A stretch of DNA of 57,861 bases from Acidobacteriaceae bacterium (GTDB lineage Bacteria > Acidobacteriota > Terriglobia > Terriglobales > Acidobacteriaceae), in NCBI GenBank assembly GCA_030037705.1, contig JASHQE010000058.1, forward strand, positions 1 to 57,861. Direction: 5' to 3'. Positions 8,638-18,154 of the stretch are shown piece after piece. A program made the position numbers and the translations under genes. Numbering within the stretch: position 1 is the first letter of the stretch; every line of letters starts with the position of its first letter. The notes beneath the pieces are model-generated. The model ran no database searches. It was not told where the DNA came from and saw nothing but the letters and a program-made list of their open reading frames with translations.

Positions 8638-9690
8638 ATGCGGGTGGGAATCATCGGTACCGGCGCCATTGCGGGCAAGCACGCACAAGCTTATAAAAGC
8701 ATCGGCTACCAGTTGACAGCCTGTACGGATCGCACGGCCGAGCGTGGCAGGAAATTTGCCGGCACCTGGGACGCTGCGTTTGTTGCCACGCCAGAAGAGC
8801 TGGCGCAGCGCGCGGATGTCGACTATCTTGATGTCTGCACCTTTCCGGCATACAGGCTGGCTGCGGTTGAACTGGGCGCAAAATATCGAAAGCATGTGCT
8901 GGTGCAGAAGCCAATGGCCGTCGATCTCGAAACGGCCGCGCGCATGATCGGCGTGGCGCGCGATGCGGGCATTCAGCTTGGCGTGGTGAGCCAGCATCGC
9001 TTTGACGACTCTGTGCTGTTTTTGAAGCGCGCCGTCGATGCTGGGAGGCTGGGAAAAATTCTCCAAGCCGACGCGTACGTGAAGTGGTATCGCACGGCCG
9101 AATACTACGCGCGGCCGGTGAAGGGAAGCTGGGCCGGCGAGGGCGGGGGCGCGCTGATCAGCCAGGCCATCCATCAAGTGGATGTGCTTCTGCATCTGAT
9201 CGGCGCAGTTGAGGAAGTCTTCGGATATTGGCATCTTGGCGCGCTGCACAAGATCGAATCGGAAGACCTGATTTGCGCAGTGATGCGTTACGCGTCGGGG
9301 GCGACGGGCGTGATTCAGGCCGGGACTGCGCTTTGGCCAGGATATCCGGAGCGGTATGAGGTCCACGGAACGAAAGGTAGCGCGATCCTTACCGGCGATC
9401 AACTGACCACATGGGATGTGCGCGCCGATTCCGGCGAGCCGGCTCCGCTTGCACAGCAGGCAAAATCCGGCGCATCTGATCCGATGGCGATCGCATTGAC
9501 GCCATTCGAGCGGCAATTGAGAGATTTTGGCGAAGCTTGCCAAGCGGGAAGGCCTGCCGCGTCGTCCGGCATCGAAGGTTATCGCGCGCTGCAACTGGTG
9601 CGAAGCATCTATAACTCGTGCAGAGAGGGAAGAAAAGTGGCGATCGACACGCAAGCGCCGGCGAACCAGGCAACATCTCTCAGAGGCTGA
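8638..9690 (+). CDS. Gfo/Idh/MocA family sugar dehydrogenase
   Basis: The product is 350 aa. ATG at 8638 is chosen because GGGAGCGGA lies just upstream and the Rossmann motif VGIIGTGAIAGKH then starts at residue 3; an in-frame ATG at 8593 sits on the terminator tail. It has the N-terminal NAD(P)-binding domain and a C-terminal alpha/beta domain with GGALISQAIHQVD holding the catalytic His. The usual EKP motif reads QKP (VLVQKPMAVD, around residue 88), so Glu is replaced while the Lys is kept. It probably oxidises or reduces a sugar or sugar acid in the cytoplasm. Its place between a receptor and the mannonate operon suggests a step in the same catabolic route, but the substrate is unknown. 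Confidence 0.88.
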   Translation: MRVGIIGTGAIAGKHAQAYKSIGYQLTACTDRTAERGRKFAGTWDAAFVATPEELAQRADVDYLDVCTFPAYRLAAVELGAKYRKHVLVQKPMAVDLETAARMIGVARDAGIQLGVVSQHRFDDSVLFLKRAVDAGRLGKILQADAYVKWYRTAEYYARPVKGSWAGEGGGALISQAIHQVDVLLHLIGAVEEVFGYWHLGALHKIESEDLICAVMRYASGATGVIQAGTALWPGYPERYEVHGTKGSAILTGDQLTTWDVRADSGEPAPLAQQAKSGASDPMAIALTPFERQLRDFGEACQAGRPAASSGIEGYRALQLVRSIYNSCREGRKVAIDTQAPANQATSLRG

Positions 9691-9766
9691 AGCCCGATCT
9701 TGGGCGATATTGCCCGGCATGTCTGAAGAGAAATTTCGCAGCAGCTAACGCCGCTAACTGGCCTCT

Positions 9767-10975
9767 TTACCAGTCCGTCAACGTGCCATCCAGCTTGCGA
9801 CTCACAGGAAGGTAAGCGCGCTGATATGGATATTTTTCGGCGAGTTTCTCGTCGAGATCGACGCCGAGCCCTGGAGCGTCGCCAGGAAACATGTATCCGT
9901 CTTTGAAAAAGTAGTGGTGCGGAAAGACCGCATCGGTCTCGTCCGCGTGCGGCATGTGCTCCTGAATGCCGAAATTGTGAATCGCCACGTCAAAGTGGAG
10001 CGCCGCAGCCATGCAGACAGGAGAAAGATCGGTGGCGCCATGAAAGCCGGTGCGCACGTGATAGAGAGCTGCAAAATCGGCTGCCTTCTTGAGAGCCGTG
10101 ATGCCACCGCCGTGCGTGAGCGTCATGCGCAGGTAATCGATCCATTGATTGCGGATCAGGTCGTGCGCGTCCCAGATGGAATTGAAGACCTCGCCCACTG
10201 CAATCGGTGTGGTGGTGTGCTCGCGGATGATACGGAAGCTATCCTGCAACTCGGCGGGCGTGGGGTCTTCGATCCAGAAGAGGTGAAAGGGTTCGAGCTC
10301 TTTGCCGAGGCGTCCGGCTTCAATGGGCGTGAGGCGATGATGGCAGTCATGCAGCAAGTGCAGCTCTTCGCCGAACTCCTCGCGCACGCGCGCAAAGAGC
10401 ACGGGCACATGGCGCAGATACGGCTCTGTGGCCCAATCCTGTTCTGAAGGCAGGCCGCGCTCTGCGGGTTCGTAGCGGCCCGATCCCTTGGGAACGCCAT
10501 AGACCGTGGAAAGGCCGGAAAAGCCGCTCTGCACGCGGATGGCTTTGTAGCCCAGCTCCTTGTGATGCGCAACATCTTCGAGCGCGCGATCGATGTCCTT
10601 GCCGTTGGCGTGCGCATAGACCATGACACCTTCGCGACTCCTGCCGCCGAGCAGGTTGTAGACGGGCGTGTTGAGCGCTTTGCCCTTGATGTCCCACAGC
10701 GCCAGATCGATGGCTCCGATCGCGGCCATCGTCACCGGTCCGCGCCGCCAGTAGGCGCCCCGGTAGAAATACTGCCAGATATCCTCGGTCTGAAACGGAT
10801 CGCGCCCGATGAGGCACGGAATCAGATGATCGGAGAGATAGCTGGCCACGGCCAGCTCACGCCCATTTAATGTGCCGTCGCCCAGGCCGTAGATGCCTGC
10901 GTCTGTTTCGATCTTCAGCGTAAGAAAGTTCCGGCCGGGCGAGGTGACGTTGATGTAGGCATTCGTGATCTTCAT
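9767..10975 (-). CDS. manD: D-mannonate dehydratase (enolase superfamily)
   Basis: The product is 402 aa, exactly the usual ManD length. It dehydrates D-mannonate to 2-keto-3-deoxy-D-gluconate in hexuronate breakdown. By direct count, the residues known from characterised ManD enzymes fall at the same numbers: Arg147, Tyr159, metal ligands Asp210, Glu236 and Glu262, His212 as base, and a C-terminal Trp402. Family motifs [18 protein letters not shown] and WIEDPTPAE are all present. Residue 314 is Ala (FHGATD), which I recall marks the efficient subgroup. It lies 49 bp downstream of an SDR gene on the same strand, probably in one transcript. Confidence 0.94.
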   Translation of the reverse strand: MKITNAYINVTSPGRNFLTLKIETDAGIYGLGDGTLNGRELAVASYLSDHLIPCLIGRDPFQTEDIWQYFYRGAYWRRGPVTMAAIGAIDLALWDIKGKALNTPVYNLLGGRSREGVMVYAHANGKDIDRALEDVAHHKELGYKAIRVQSGFSGLSTVYGVPKGSGRYEPAERGLPSEQDWATEPYLRHVPVLFARVREEFGEELHLLHDCHHRLTPIEAGRLGKELEPFHLFWIEDPTPAELQDSFRIIREHTTTPIAVGEVFNSIWDAHDLIRNQWIDYLRMTLTHGGGITALKKAADFAALYHVRTGFHGATDLSPVCMAAALHFDVAIHNFGIQEHMPHADETDAVFPHHYFFKDGYMFPGDAPGLGVDLDEKLAEKYPYQRAYLPVSRKLDGTLTDW

Positions 10976-11024
10976 GCGGGCGCGCTCCTTCTAGCTCGAT
11001 TCGCGATGGGCTTGTGATCGCGCT

Positions 11025-11813
11025 CTACCGGTTAACGCCACTGGCCAGAAATCCGCCGTCGACGGCGAGCACTTCACCGGTGACGAACGACGCCGCTTCA
11101 GAGGCCAGAAAGATGGCGGCGCCGGCCAGTTCGCGCGCTTCGCCGAAGCGGCGCATCGGCGTGCGCAGAAGCAGATCTTCGCCGCGCGGCGTGCCGCGCA
11201 CCATCTTGGCGTTGAGCGAAGTGGGAAAGACGCCGGGCGCAATGGCATTCACGTTCACGCCGGTTTGTGCTAATTCAATTGCGAGCACTTTTGTGAACGA
11301 AGCTACGCCAGCTTTGCTCGCGCAGTAAGCCGCTACGCGGGCAAAGCCCACAAATGTGCTGAGTGAGGCGATGTTGATGATGCGCCCGTACCCAGCCTTC
11401 TTCATGGATTGTCCAAAGATCTGGCAGGAGCGCATCGTTCCGGTCAGGTTGGTCTCGATCACGCGCGACCAGTCAGCCTCCGCGGCTTCCAGCGTATCGG
11501 CGTTGTAGGTCATACCGGCGGCGTTGACCAGGATGTCGATTTTACCGAATTCGGCGAGCGCTGCATCGTGCAGGGACTGGAGAGAGGTGCGGTCGGTTAC
11601 ATCGCTCGTGACGCGCAGCGAGCGCCGTCCCACGGCTTCGATTTCGCCGGCGGCCTTCTGCACTTGATCCATCCGCCGTGAGCTGGCGACAACATCGGCT
11701 CCGGCTCCAGCCAAGCCAAGAGCAATGGCATGGCCCAGCCCGGTTGTGCCGCCGGTCACAACTGCGACCCTGCCGCTCAAGTCGAACAGATTTTGTGTCA
11801 TGTTTTGTGTCAT
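11025..11813 (-). CDS. SDR family oxidoreductase, probable sugar-acid dehydrogenase
   Basis: The product is a 262-aa classical short-chain dehydrogenase. It shows the cofactor motif TGGTTGLG (20-27), NAAG (97-100) and the catalytic set Ser150, Tyr163 and Lys167 (YCASK). The C-terminal FVTGEVLAVDGGF is typical of FabG/gluconate-5-dehydrogenase-like members. Because it precedes manD in a two-gene unit, a good guess is fructuronate-to-mannonate reduction, replacing UxuB; this is inference from context. The N-terminus is doubled (MTQNMTQN) by a 12-bp tandem repeat, giving two in-frame ATG codons at 11813 and 11801; either could be the real start. It is divergent from the cupin gene. Confidence 0.88.
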   Translation of the reverse strand: MTQNMTQNLFDLSGRVAVVTGGTTGLGHAIALGLAGAGADVVASSRRMDQVQKAAGEIEAVGRRSLRVTSDVTDRTSLQSLHDAALAEFGKIDILVNAAGMTYNADTLEAAEADWSRVIETNLTGTMRSCQIFGQSMKKAGYGRIINIASLSTFVGFARVAAYCASKAGVASFTKVLAIELAQTGVNVNAIAPGVFPTSLNAKMVRGTPRGEDLLLRTPMRRFGEARELAGAAIFLASEAASFVTGEVLAVDGGFLASGVNR

Positions 11814-12083
11814 GGCGAAAGTCTTGTTGTGGGAAATCCTATGCGAATCCCGTTCCCACGTGTATCGATTCTCAAAAGATTCACTGTATCATTTTCTCTC
11901 CAATTGATTCGAGTCACGAAAGATATGGGAACCCCGATTAAGAGGTCGAAAGGCGCGGCCCACACTCAGATACGCCGGCTTGACACGGGCCTCTTCGCGA
12001 GAATAAATTCGCGCCGAACAGAAAATAGTTCACGCATCGCATTGCGAGCAGATTACGCTTGAGGTGTAACCAAGGGAGACTTC

Positions 12084-12548
12084 ATGACGATGACGAGACG
12101 CGATGCGCTGGCCGGATTGATGGCTTTGTCTGGCGCACTGACAGAATTGCCTGCGGCAACTGCTGCCGACGAACCGCAACAGCCGATTCTTGGCCCCACG
12201 GTCTTTCATTGGGACGAGATGAAGCCGGAGAAGAACGCCGTCGGTTCGCATGCGCAACTCTGCCAGCAGCCCACGGCCACGCTCGATCAGCTCGAGATGC
12301 ACGTGAGCACGCTGAACCCCGGAGAGATGTCCCATCCGCCGCACCGGCACGTGAATGAGGAACTGATCATCCTGCGCGAGGGAACGTGCGAGACGCTCTC
12401 AAACGGCACCTGGGTTCGCGTAGAAGCCGGCTCGGTGGTCTTCAACGCATCCAATAGCCTGCACGGATTCCGCAACGTCGGGGCTTGGCCGGCTGTCTAC
12501 CACGTCATTAACTGGAGCCCGAACAAAGACATAGAAGGAAAGAAATAG
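12084..12548 (+). CDS. Cupin-domain protein with twin-arginine signal
   Basis: The product is 154 aa; GGGAG sits 6 nt before the ATG. The N-terminus MTMTRRDALAGLMALSGAL...AAT looks like a Tat signal, implying export of a folded, metal-loaded protein. The single cupin barrel keeps the metal ligands: motif 1 HPPHRHVNEELIILREG (His, His, Glu) and motif 2 with NSLHGFRN (His). Cupins range from isomerases to dioxygenases. In this context a KdgF-like role, opening unsaturated uronates, is possible, but the exported location argues against the cytosolic KdgF itself. It is followed by a strong terminator. Confidence 0.8.
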   Translation: MTMTRRDALAGLMALSGALTELPAATAADEPQQPILGPTVFHWDEMKPEKNAVGSHAQLCQQPTATLDQLEMHVSTLNPGEMSHPPHRHVNEELIILREGTCETLSNGTWVRVEAGSVVFNASNSLHGFRNVGAWPAVYHVINWSPNKDIEGKK

Positions 12549-12577
12549 AACAACCAATTCCAGGCTCAGAGTTTTTC

Positions 12578-12603
12578 CCAAGGCCCCGGTTCCGGGGCCT
12601 TTT
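12578..12603 (+). terminator. Rho-independent terminator after the cupin gene
   Basis: Perfect 10-bp inverted repeat AAGGCCCCGG/CCGGGGCCTT with a 2-nt centre, running into a T-tract (12598-12603). It lies 30 bp after the stop codon. Confidence 0.88.
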
Positions 12604-12646
12604 TGATGCCTGCAGATTCCCGTTTTGACAATACCTTGCGCATTTT

Positions 12647-12698
12647 TTGATCAAATTGATCATTTTTATTGACAATCCGATCAATGTTGAACTACTGT
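12647..12698 (+). promoter_or_regulatory. Palindromic operator and promoter candidate of TonB receptor 2
   Basis: The perfect palindrome TGATCAAATTGATCA (12647-12661) lies 7 bp upstream of TTGACA (12669-12674). A weak -10 TACTGT follows after 18 nt (12693-12698). The region is AT-rich compared with its surroundings. The palindrome is well placed for an activator or repressor; a candidate is the DeoR regulator two genes downstream. The leader before the GTG start is about 190 nt. Confidence 0.5.
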
Positions 12699-12893
12699 TA
12701 ATTTCCGGCAAAGAGTTGCTCTTCTGCCCATTGTCTCTATCGGCCTACAATTCCCTAGCGATAGCCAGACCCTGAACGAAAGCAAACATCAGCTTCGAGC
12801 ACGATGGAAAGATCTCAACGAAAATGCGCGACCTTCGGAGGCCCGATGATTGGTCGCATCCACCCTTTTACCTGCCACCCAAAGGAGGGGATC

Positions 12894-15800
12894 GTGAGAA
12901 AAGGGATCAAAATCAGCCTAGCAATTACGTGTGCAAGCATTCTCGGCCTTGTGACGCTCCTGGCCACCCAATCGCTTCAGGCGCAAAACGCCCAGGGCAC
13001 CATCCAGGGCAGGGTAACCGATTCATCCGGCGCCGCAGTCACTGGAGCCACGGTGACCGTACGCAATGTGGATACATCGGCTGCTGTGGATCTCATCACC
13101 AATTCCAACGGCGACTATGTGGCGCCCGCGCTCAACCCGGGCAACTATTCGGTTACGGTGCAGGCCGCAGGATTTGACCAGCAGGTCTCCAGCAAGCTCG
13201 TGCTGGAAGTGCAGCAGATCCTCCGGCAGGACTTCCACCTTACGGTGGGAAAGGTAACCAACTCGATCGAGGTCACGGCCGACACGCAGATGCTGCATAC
13301 CGATGACGAAACCGTCGGCCAGGTAATTTCTGCGCAGTTGATCGAGAGCCTGCCTATCAGCGGGCGCGACTTCACCAACCTGATGATCACCAATGTAGGC
13401 ACCAACATCACGCCGGGCGGCTCGGGAGTGGATTGGGCGTATCACGGCCTGAATCAGGAGTACGAGGAAGTGAGCCCGGATGGTGGTCAGGCGCAATCGA
13501 CCAGCTACAGCGTCGACGGCGTGTACGATGCCGACGCGTTCTTCAGCGTGCCTATTAATATTCCGAACGAGCTGTCGATTCAGGAATTCAAGATGATGAA
13601 CGGCCTCTATGGCGCGCAGTACGGCCAGGGCGCAGCGCAGGTGAATGTAGACGTTAAGTCGGGAACCAACAGCCTGCACGCCGCGGCGTACGAGGCTCTG
13701 CAGTCGGAATGGCTGGAGCCAAACGACGCATACACAGCGGCCCAGAATCAAGCCACAGGGAGCAACGCTCCTTTGCGCTCGCCGCTCCGGCAAAACCAGT
13801 TTGGCGGCATGTTGAGCGGCCCGCTGACCATTCCTCATATCTATGACGGAAAAAACCGCACCTTCTGGTTGGTCAGCTACGACGAGGGTCTCTACAACAA
13901 GGTGAATAGTCCGTGCACCACGTGCACCGCATGGGTGCCTTCGGCGGCGGAGATCAGTGGAGATTTCAGCAACTGGCCGTTTCCGATATACGATCCGGCG
14001 ACTACGGTTCCAAACCCGAACTACAACGCCAATCCTCCGGCAGGCTATTACGGGCCGAACGCCAGCCCCATCATCCGCACGCAGTTTCCCAACAACCAGA
14101 TTCCGTCGGGCCGCATCGACCAGATCGCGGCTAAGATCGCCAAGTTCTGGCCGGGCCCTAACATCACGAGTTGTTCCGAGTCACAGCATATCCTTAATGA
14201 CTGCATCAATTACTCGGCCAGCACTAAGACCACCAAGAACCAGGGCATCGGCACGGTGCGCTTCGATCAGTACATGGGCACGAACGACCATATTTACTTA
14301 ACAGGCAACTGGGGCATCCTTACGCAGACGAGCACCAGCATCGCCTACGGCCAGGGAGGTCAATTGTATGACCGGCCCAAGCTCTTTGGCGGCACGTGGA
14401 CGCACATCTTCAACCCGACGACACTCAACCAGGCTACGCTCGGTTACACGCGCAATCATTTCCTGACCGGAACGGACACGGCATACGGCCCGAACCTGTC
14501 GGCCGAAGTGGGACTGGTGAACACGGCTCCCAACCCGGTGACCTTCGATCTGCCGTTAATCACCTTCGCGAACAACAATTACTACCAAAGCTTTGGCGGC
14601 GGAGAGCCGACCACCTACGCCGATAACATCTACCAGGGCGTAGACACGCTGACGCTAGTACGCGGCCGGCACACATTGAACTTCGGCATCGATTTCCGCC
14701 GCACCCAGTTGTTCGAACTGGACAACTACGATGGGACCGGAAGCCTGAATTTTACCGGGGTTTACACGGCGTTGGTGCCGTCGTACGCAGGGAGTTCCTA
14801 TGGGGGCAGCGGAGGCTTCAGCCCGACCGCTCCGTATCAGGGAAATATGCTTGCTGACTTTCTGCTGGGCGATACAGACGGCGCATCGGCCCCTCCGCCT
14901 TTGGCAACCGACGATTACATCCTGTGGGGCAACAACTGGAATCTCTTTTTCCAGGATGACTTTCACGCCACGGATCGCCTGACTCTCAATGGCGGCCTGC
15001 GCTGGGAGCGGCCATACAATCTGCATACCGCGCAGGACGACGGCTTTGCCTTCAGCTTTGCAAACGGCGGCCAGATCGTTTGGGCAAATTGCAATTTCAC
15101 CAAGCCTATCCTCACTGCCGGCGGCAATCCGAACCTCCTGCAATGCGGCGCGAGCAACACGTTGACGCCTATCGACAACAAGGATTTCGCACCGCGCGTG
15201 GGCTTCGCTTACCGCGTTCCGGGTACGGAAAAGCTGGTGGTGCGTGGAGGCTTCGGACTGTTCTATGGCCTCTATAACCGCTATTACGACGGCAGCCAGT
15301 TCGACAAGGACTCGCTTTACAACGAGCTCCCGGCTACGATTCTGACGCCAACGGGGACGGAGTCGCAATCGAACGCGCTCGTGAGGAACATGTGGCCGGC
15401 GCCGGTGAACGCGGATCAGCTCTTTGCCGTGCCCGGCTGGGAGGCTCCTCTCTCCCAGGTGAATTGGCCCACCAATCACAATCCCTACGATGAGCAGTGG
15501 TCGCTGGGCACCGAGTACGCGCTGAAGCCCACGCTGATGCTCGACATTGGATACGTTGGCGGACACGGCCTGCGTCAGCCCAGCCAGGATCTGCTCGGCG
15601 CCGCCACGCCCCCCACGGTGGCCGGCGATCCATGCAATTCGTTGGTGGATATCTCCCAGGCTGCCGGAACCTCTTGTGCGACCGACCCTAACTTCCAACC
15701 CATCGACACGCGCGAACCTTACCCCAACATGCCGCCTTACCTTTACGGCAATAACAACGGCTTCCAGTCCACATACAATGCGCTGCAGGTTCAGCTCATC

Positions 15801-16523
15801 GAGCGCGAGACGCACGGGCTGACCTATCACGTAAACTATGCATGGTCGAAGACCATGGACCTGACGTCGGGTATCAGCCTTATCAACGGGGAGCCGGGCC
15901 TGATCCAGAATCCGCACGATCCATACCAGGAGTACGGGCTTTCGGCCTCCGATCAAACGAACCGTTTGACGGCGACGTATGCCTACGAGGTTCCCAGGAA
16001 CGTGTTTCACCTGGGCAGCGCATGGAACTGGCTGGTGGCGGGATGGACGACCAGCGGGATTTACCAGGTGGCCAGCGGTTTCCCGTTCGCGATCTACGGA
16101 GGAGAGTCCGTCGATCAGATGACCTCGAACCCCGGATGGGCGTTCCGCATCCTCGCTAATTCCACTTACCAAAATTCGAGTGGATTCAGCAAGAGCCTGA
16201 CCGAATGGTTCGACACCTCCAAATACTCGGCGCCGCCACTGGGACGTTACGGCAACACCAACAAGAGCCCGGAGCGTACGCCTTACTATACGAATCTGGA
16301 TGCCAGCTTTGGCAAGACAACTCACTTCACCGAGCATCAGGCGTTGATGCTTCGCGCCGATATCTTCAACCTTGGCTCAAACTGGCACTCCAACGTGAAC
16401 GAGCTGGATCCGGACACGACCGTCGGCGATCCCCACTTTGGATCGCTGGTGAACACCACTTACGGTGCGGTCTCTCTGTATACGCCATACACGATGCAGA
16501 TCACGGCGCAATATAGCTTCTAA
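12894..16523 (+). CDS. TonB-dependent receptor 2 (Oar-like)
   Basis: The product is 1209 aa. GTG at 12894 is preferred because AAAGGAGGGG lies 3 nt upstream and the product then begins [13 protein letters not shown], a good signal peptide; an in-frame ATG at 12804 would add a 30-residue non-hydrophobic tail. After the signal comes a carboxypeptidase-like domain ([20 protein letters not shown]), a plug-like region ([12 protein letters not shown]) and a large barrel ending in ITAQYSF. It imports an unknown large solute across the outer membrane, probably a carbohydrate fragment. Its neighbours are the Tat cupin upstream and the cutC-deoR pair downstream, with a hairpin terminator between. Confidence 0.92.
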   Translation: MRKGIKISLAITCASILGLVTLLATQSLQAQNAQGTIQGRVTDSSGAAVTGATVTVRNVDTSAAVDLITNSNGDYVAPALNPGNYSVTVQAAGFDQQVSSKLVLEVQQILRQDFHLTVGKVTNSIEVTADTQMLHTDDETVGQVISAQLIESLPISGRDFTNLMITNVGTNITPGGSGVDWAYHGLNQEYEEVSPDGGQAQSTSYSVDGVYDADAFFSVPINIPNELSIQEFKMMNGLYGAQYGQGAAQVNVDVKSGTNSLHAAAYEALQSEWLEPNDAYTAAQNQATGSNAPLRSPLRQNQFGGMLSGPLTIPHIYDGKNRTFWLVSYDEGLYNKVNSPCTTCTAWVPSAAEISGDFSNWPFPIYDPATTVPNPNYNANPPAGYYGPNASPIIRTQFPNNQIPSGRIDQIAAKIAKFWPGPNITSCSESQHILNDCINYSASTKTTKNQGIGTVRFDQYMGTNDHIYLTGNWGILTQTSTSIAYGQGGQLYDRPKLFGGTWTHIFNPTTLNQATLGYTRNHFLTGTDTAYGPNLSAEVGLVNTAPNPVTFDLPLITFANNNYYQSFGGGEPTTYADNIYQGVDTLTLVRGRHTLNFGIDFRRTQLFELDNYDGTGSLNFTGVYTALVPSYAGSSYGGSGGFSPTAPYQGNMLADFLLGDTDGASAPPPLATDDYILWGNNWNLFFQDDFHATDRLTLNGGLRWERPYNLHTAQDDGFAFSFANGGQIVWANCNFTKPILTAGGNPNLLQCGASNTLTPIDNKDFAPRVGFAYRVPGTEKLVVRGGFGLFYGLYNRYYDGSQFDKDSLYNELPATILTPTGTESQSNALVRNMWPAPVNADQLFAVPGWEAPLSQVNWPTNHNPYDEQWSLGTEYALKPTLMLDIGYVGGHGLRQPSQDLLGAATPPTVAGDPCNSLVDISQAAGTSCATDPNFQPIDTREPYPNMPPYLYGNNNGFQSTYNALQVQLIERETHGLTYHVNYAWSKTMDLTSGISLINGEPGLIQNPHDPYQEYGLSASDQTNRLTATYAYEVPRNVFHLGSAWNWLVAGWTTSGIYQVASGFPFAIYGGESVDQMTSNPGWAFRILANSTYQNSSGFSKSLTEWFDTSKYSAPPLGRYGNTNKSPERTPYYTNLDASFGKTTHFTEHQALMLRADIFNLGSNWHSNVNELDPDTTVGDPHFGSLVNTTYGAVSLYTPYTMQITAQYSF

Positions 16524-16531
16524 CTTGATTG

Positions 16532-16561
16532 GGCTGCCTGAGGGACTCCTCTCAGGCAGCC
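16532..16561 (+). terminator. Terminator-like hairpin after TonB receptor 2
   Basis: Perfect 11-bp stem GGCTGCCTGAG/CTCAGGCAGCC with an 8-nt loop, 9 bp after the stop codon. The T-rich tract (TTGGTGTGTTTTT) is imperfect and sits within about 15 nt. Confidence 0.7.
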
Positions 16562-16581
16562 TTGGTGTGTTTTTCACAATT

Positions 16582-17352
16582 ATGTCAATCGCACTTGAGA
16601 TTTGTGTCGATTCGGTGGAGTCGGCGGTTGCGGCGCAGGCGGGTGGCGCGGAGCGGGTTGAACTGTGCTCGGCGCTGCGCGAAGGAGGCATTACTCCCAG
16701 CGCTGGCTTGCTGCGGCAGGTTCGCGCGGCATTGACGATCGACGTGTTCACGATGATCCGCCCGCGCGGCGGAGACTTCTGCTACACCGCCGACGAGTTC
16801 GACGTGATGCACGAAGACGTGATGGAGGCGCGCGCCATGGGAGCTGCCGGGGTTGTGCTCGGCATTCTCACAGCCGACGGCAAGGTGGACGTTCGCCGCA
16901 CGAGCGAGTTGGTTGCTGCGGCGCGGCCGATGCAAGTGACCTTTCATCGCGCGTTCGATGTATCGTCGGACCTGACGGAAGCGGTCGAGGATGTGATTGC
17001 TTGCGGCGCGGACCGCATTCTTACTTCGGGCGGAGAGCCGGATGGAATTCGCGGCGCGGCCTGCATCGCGCGCCTCATGAAAGACGCACGGGGCAGAATC
17101 GAACTGGTGGGCGCGGGCGGTATCCGTCACAGCAACGTGCAGGAGTTCGTCCGGGCTACGGGCGTTCGCGAGGTCCATGCCGCCTTGCGCGCGCGCATTA
17201 CGAGTCCGGTGACGTTCTGGAATCACGCCGTCAGCTTCGGTTCGCATCCGGACGGGCTGGCCCGCTATATTGTCCGCGAGGAAGATGTCCGCAAGCTGCG
17301 AAGGACATTGAATACGGCTGCCGCTGGGAACGGCAGGAGTCTCGTACAATGA
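16582..17352 (+). CDS. cutC: CutC family protein
   Basis: The product is 256 aa and matches the CutC TIM-barrel family along its length: [15 protein letters not shown] at the start, [20 protein letters not shown], a conserved [11 protein letters not shown] strand, [15 protein letters not shown] and an HAALR segment. CutC was first linked to copper tolerance in E. coli; its biochemical role remains unsettled. ATG at 16582 gives the canonical N-terminus; an upstream in-frame ATG lies inside the receptor gene and is rejected. It ends 10 nt before the DeoR regulator and probably shares its transcript, which may hint at a sugar-related rather than copper role. Confidence 0.9.
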   Translation: MSIALEICVDSVESAVAAQAGGAERVELCSALREGGITPSAGLLRQVRAALTIDVFTMIRPRGGDFCYTADEFDVMHEDVMEARAMGAAGVVLGILTADGKVDVRRTSELVAAARPMQVTFHRAFDVSSDLTEAVEDVIACGADRILTSGGEPDGIRGAACIARLMKDARGRIELVGAGGIRHSNVQEFVRATGVREVHAALRARITSPVTFWNHAVSFGSHPDGLARYIVREEDVRKLRRTLNTAAAGNGRSLVQ

Positions 17353-17362
17353 CCGGAAGCCA

Positions 17363-18148
17363 ATGTCTTCGAAAACCGACAAACGCGCCAAGGACATCTT
17401 GAGGCTGCTGCTGCGCCACGGCAAGACCTCTGTTGAAGATCTCACCGCAGAATTGACTGCCTCACCCGCGAGCATCCGCCGCGATCTGACGCGGCTTGAA
17501 GAGCAGGGATTGGTGTACCGTACGCATGGCGGTGCCATGCTCACCGGCAAGGCGGTTTATGAGCCGTTTCGTTTCGATGCATCGTTTCACGTCCGCGAGG
17601 ACCGCTTCACCATGGAGAAGCAGCGCATCGCCCACGCAGCAGCGGCGCTGGTAAAAGAAAACGAGACCATTGGGCTCGCCGCCGGCACGACGACGACGCT
17701 GGTTGCGCGGCAGCTCCAGCAACGGCGCGGCATTCATATCATCACGAACGCGGTGAACATCGGTATGGAACTCAGCTCGGTTACCGCGCTCGATACCACG
17801 CTCACGGGCGGCGCGATGCGGTGGGCCGGAGCCTTTTCGCTGGTAGGGCCGGCAGCGATTGAAACATTGAATATGTTTGTGCTCGATCGCTTATTTCTGA
17901 GCGTCACCGGCGTTGACCCGGAACGCGGAGCGACAATGATTGAACCGGAAGAGGCCGCGGTTTTCCGGGTTATGGTGCGGCAGGCGCGGGAAGTGGTCGT
18001 AGTGGCCGACTCCAGCAAGATGGGCATGGTCAGCCCGGCCGTCATCTGCCTGCCGCGCGAGATCGACCTGCTGATTACGGACGACGGCATCTCAGAGGAA
18101 GCCATGAACGCGTTCACTGCAAACGAAATCAAAGTGCTCGTCGTCTGA
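17363..18148 (+). CDS. DeoR family transcriptional regulator
   Basis: The product is 261 aa. The N-terminal DeoR-type helix-turn-helix spans about residues 5-57 (TSVEDLTAELTASPASIRRDLTRLEEQGLVYRTHGG in outline). The sensor domain (75-250) has the IGLAAGTTTTLVA phosphate-sugar pocket and the VVVVADSSKMG strand of the family. DeoR proteins usually repress sugar operons and respond to a phosphorylated sugar. It is likely co-transcribed with cutC, and receptor 2 with its upstream palindrome is a plausible target. It converges with the GH18-like gene, leaving only 6 bp between the two stops. Confidence 0.9.
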   Translation: MSSKTDKRAKDILRLLLRHGKTSVEDLTAELTASPASIRRDLTRLEEQGLVYRTHGGAMLTGKAVYEPFRFDASFHVREDRFTMEKQRIAHAAAALVKENETIGLAAGTTTTLVARQLQQRRGIHIITNAVNIGMELSSVTALDTTLTGGAMRWAGAFSLVGPAAIETLNMFVLDRLFLSVTGVDPERGATMIEPEEAAVFRVMVRQAREVVVVADSSKMGMVSPAVICLPREIDLLITDDGISEEAMNAFTANEIKVLVV

Positions 18149-18154
18149 ACGGGA

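Noticed and set aside
8569..9720. 383-codon minus-strand frame over the Gfo/Idh gene
   Set aside because: Shadow of the dehydrogenase, which has complete Rossmann and catalytic motifs.
14655..16337. 560-codon open frame on the minus strand inside TonB receptor 2
   Set aside because: It is antisense to a clearly coding gene with signal peptide and barrel; its Arg/Val/His-rich composition is the typical reverse-strand shadow of GC-rich DNA.
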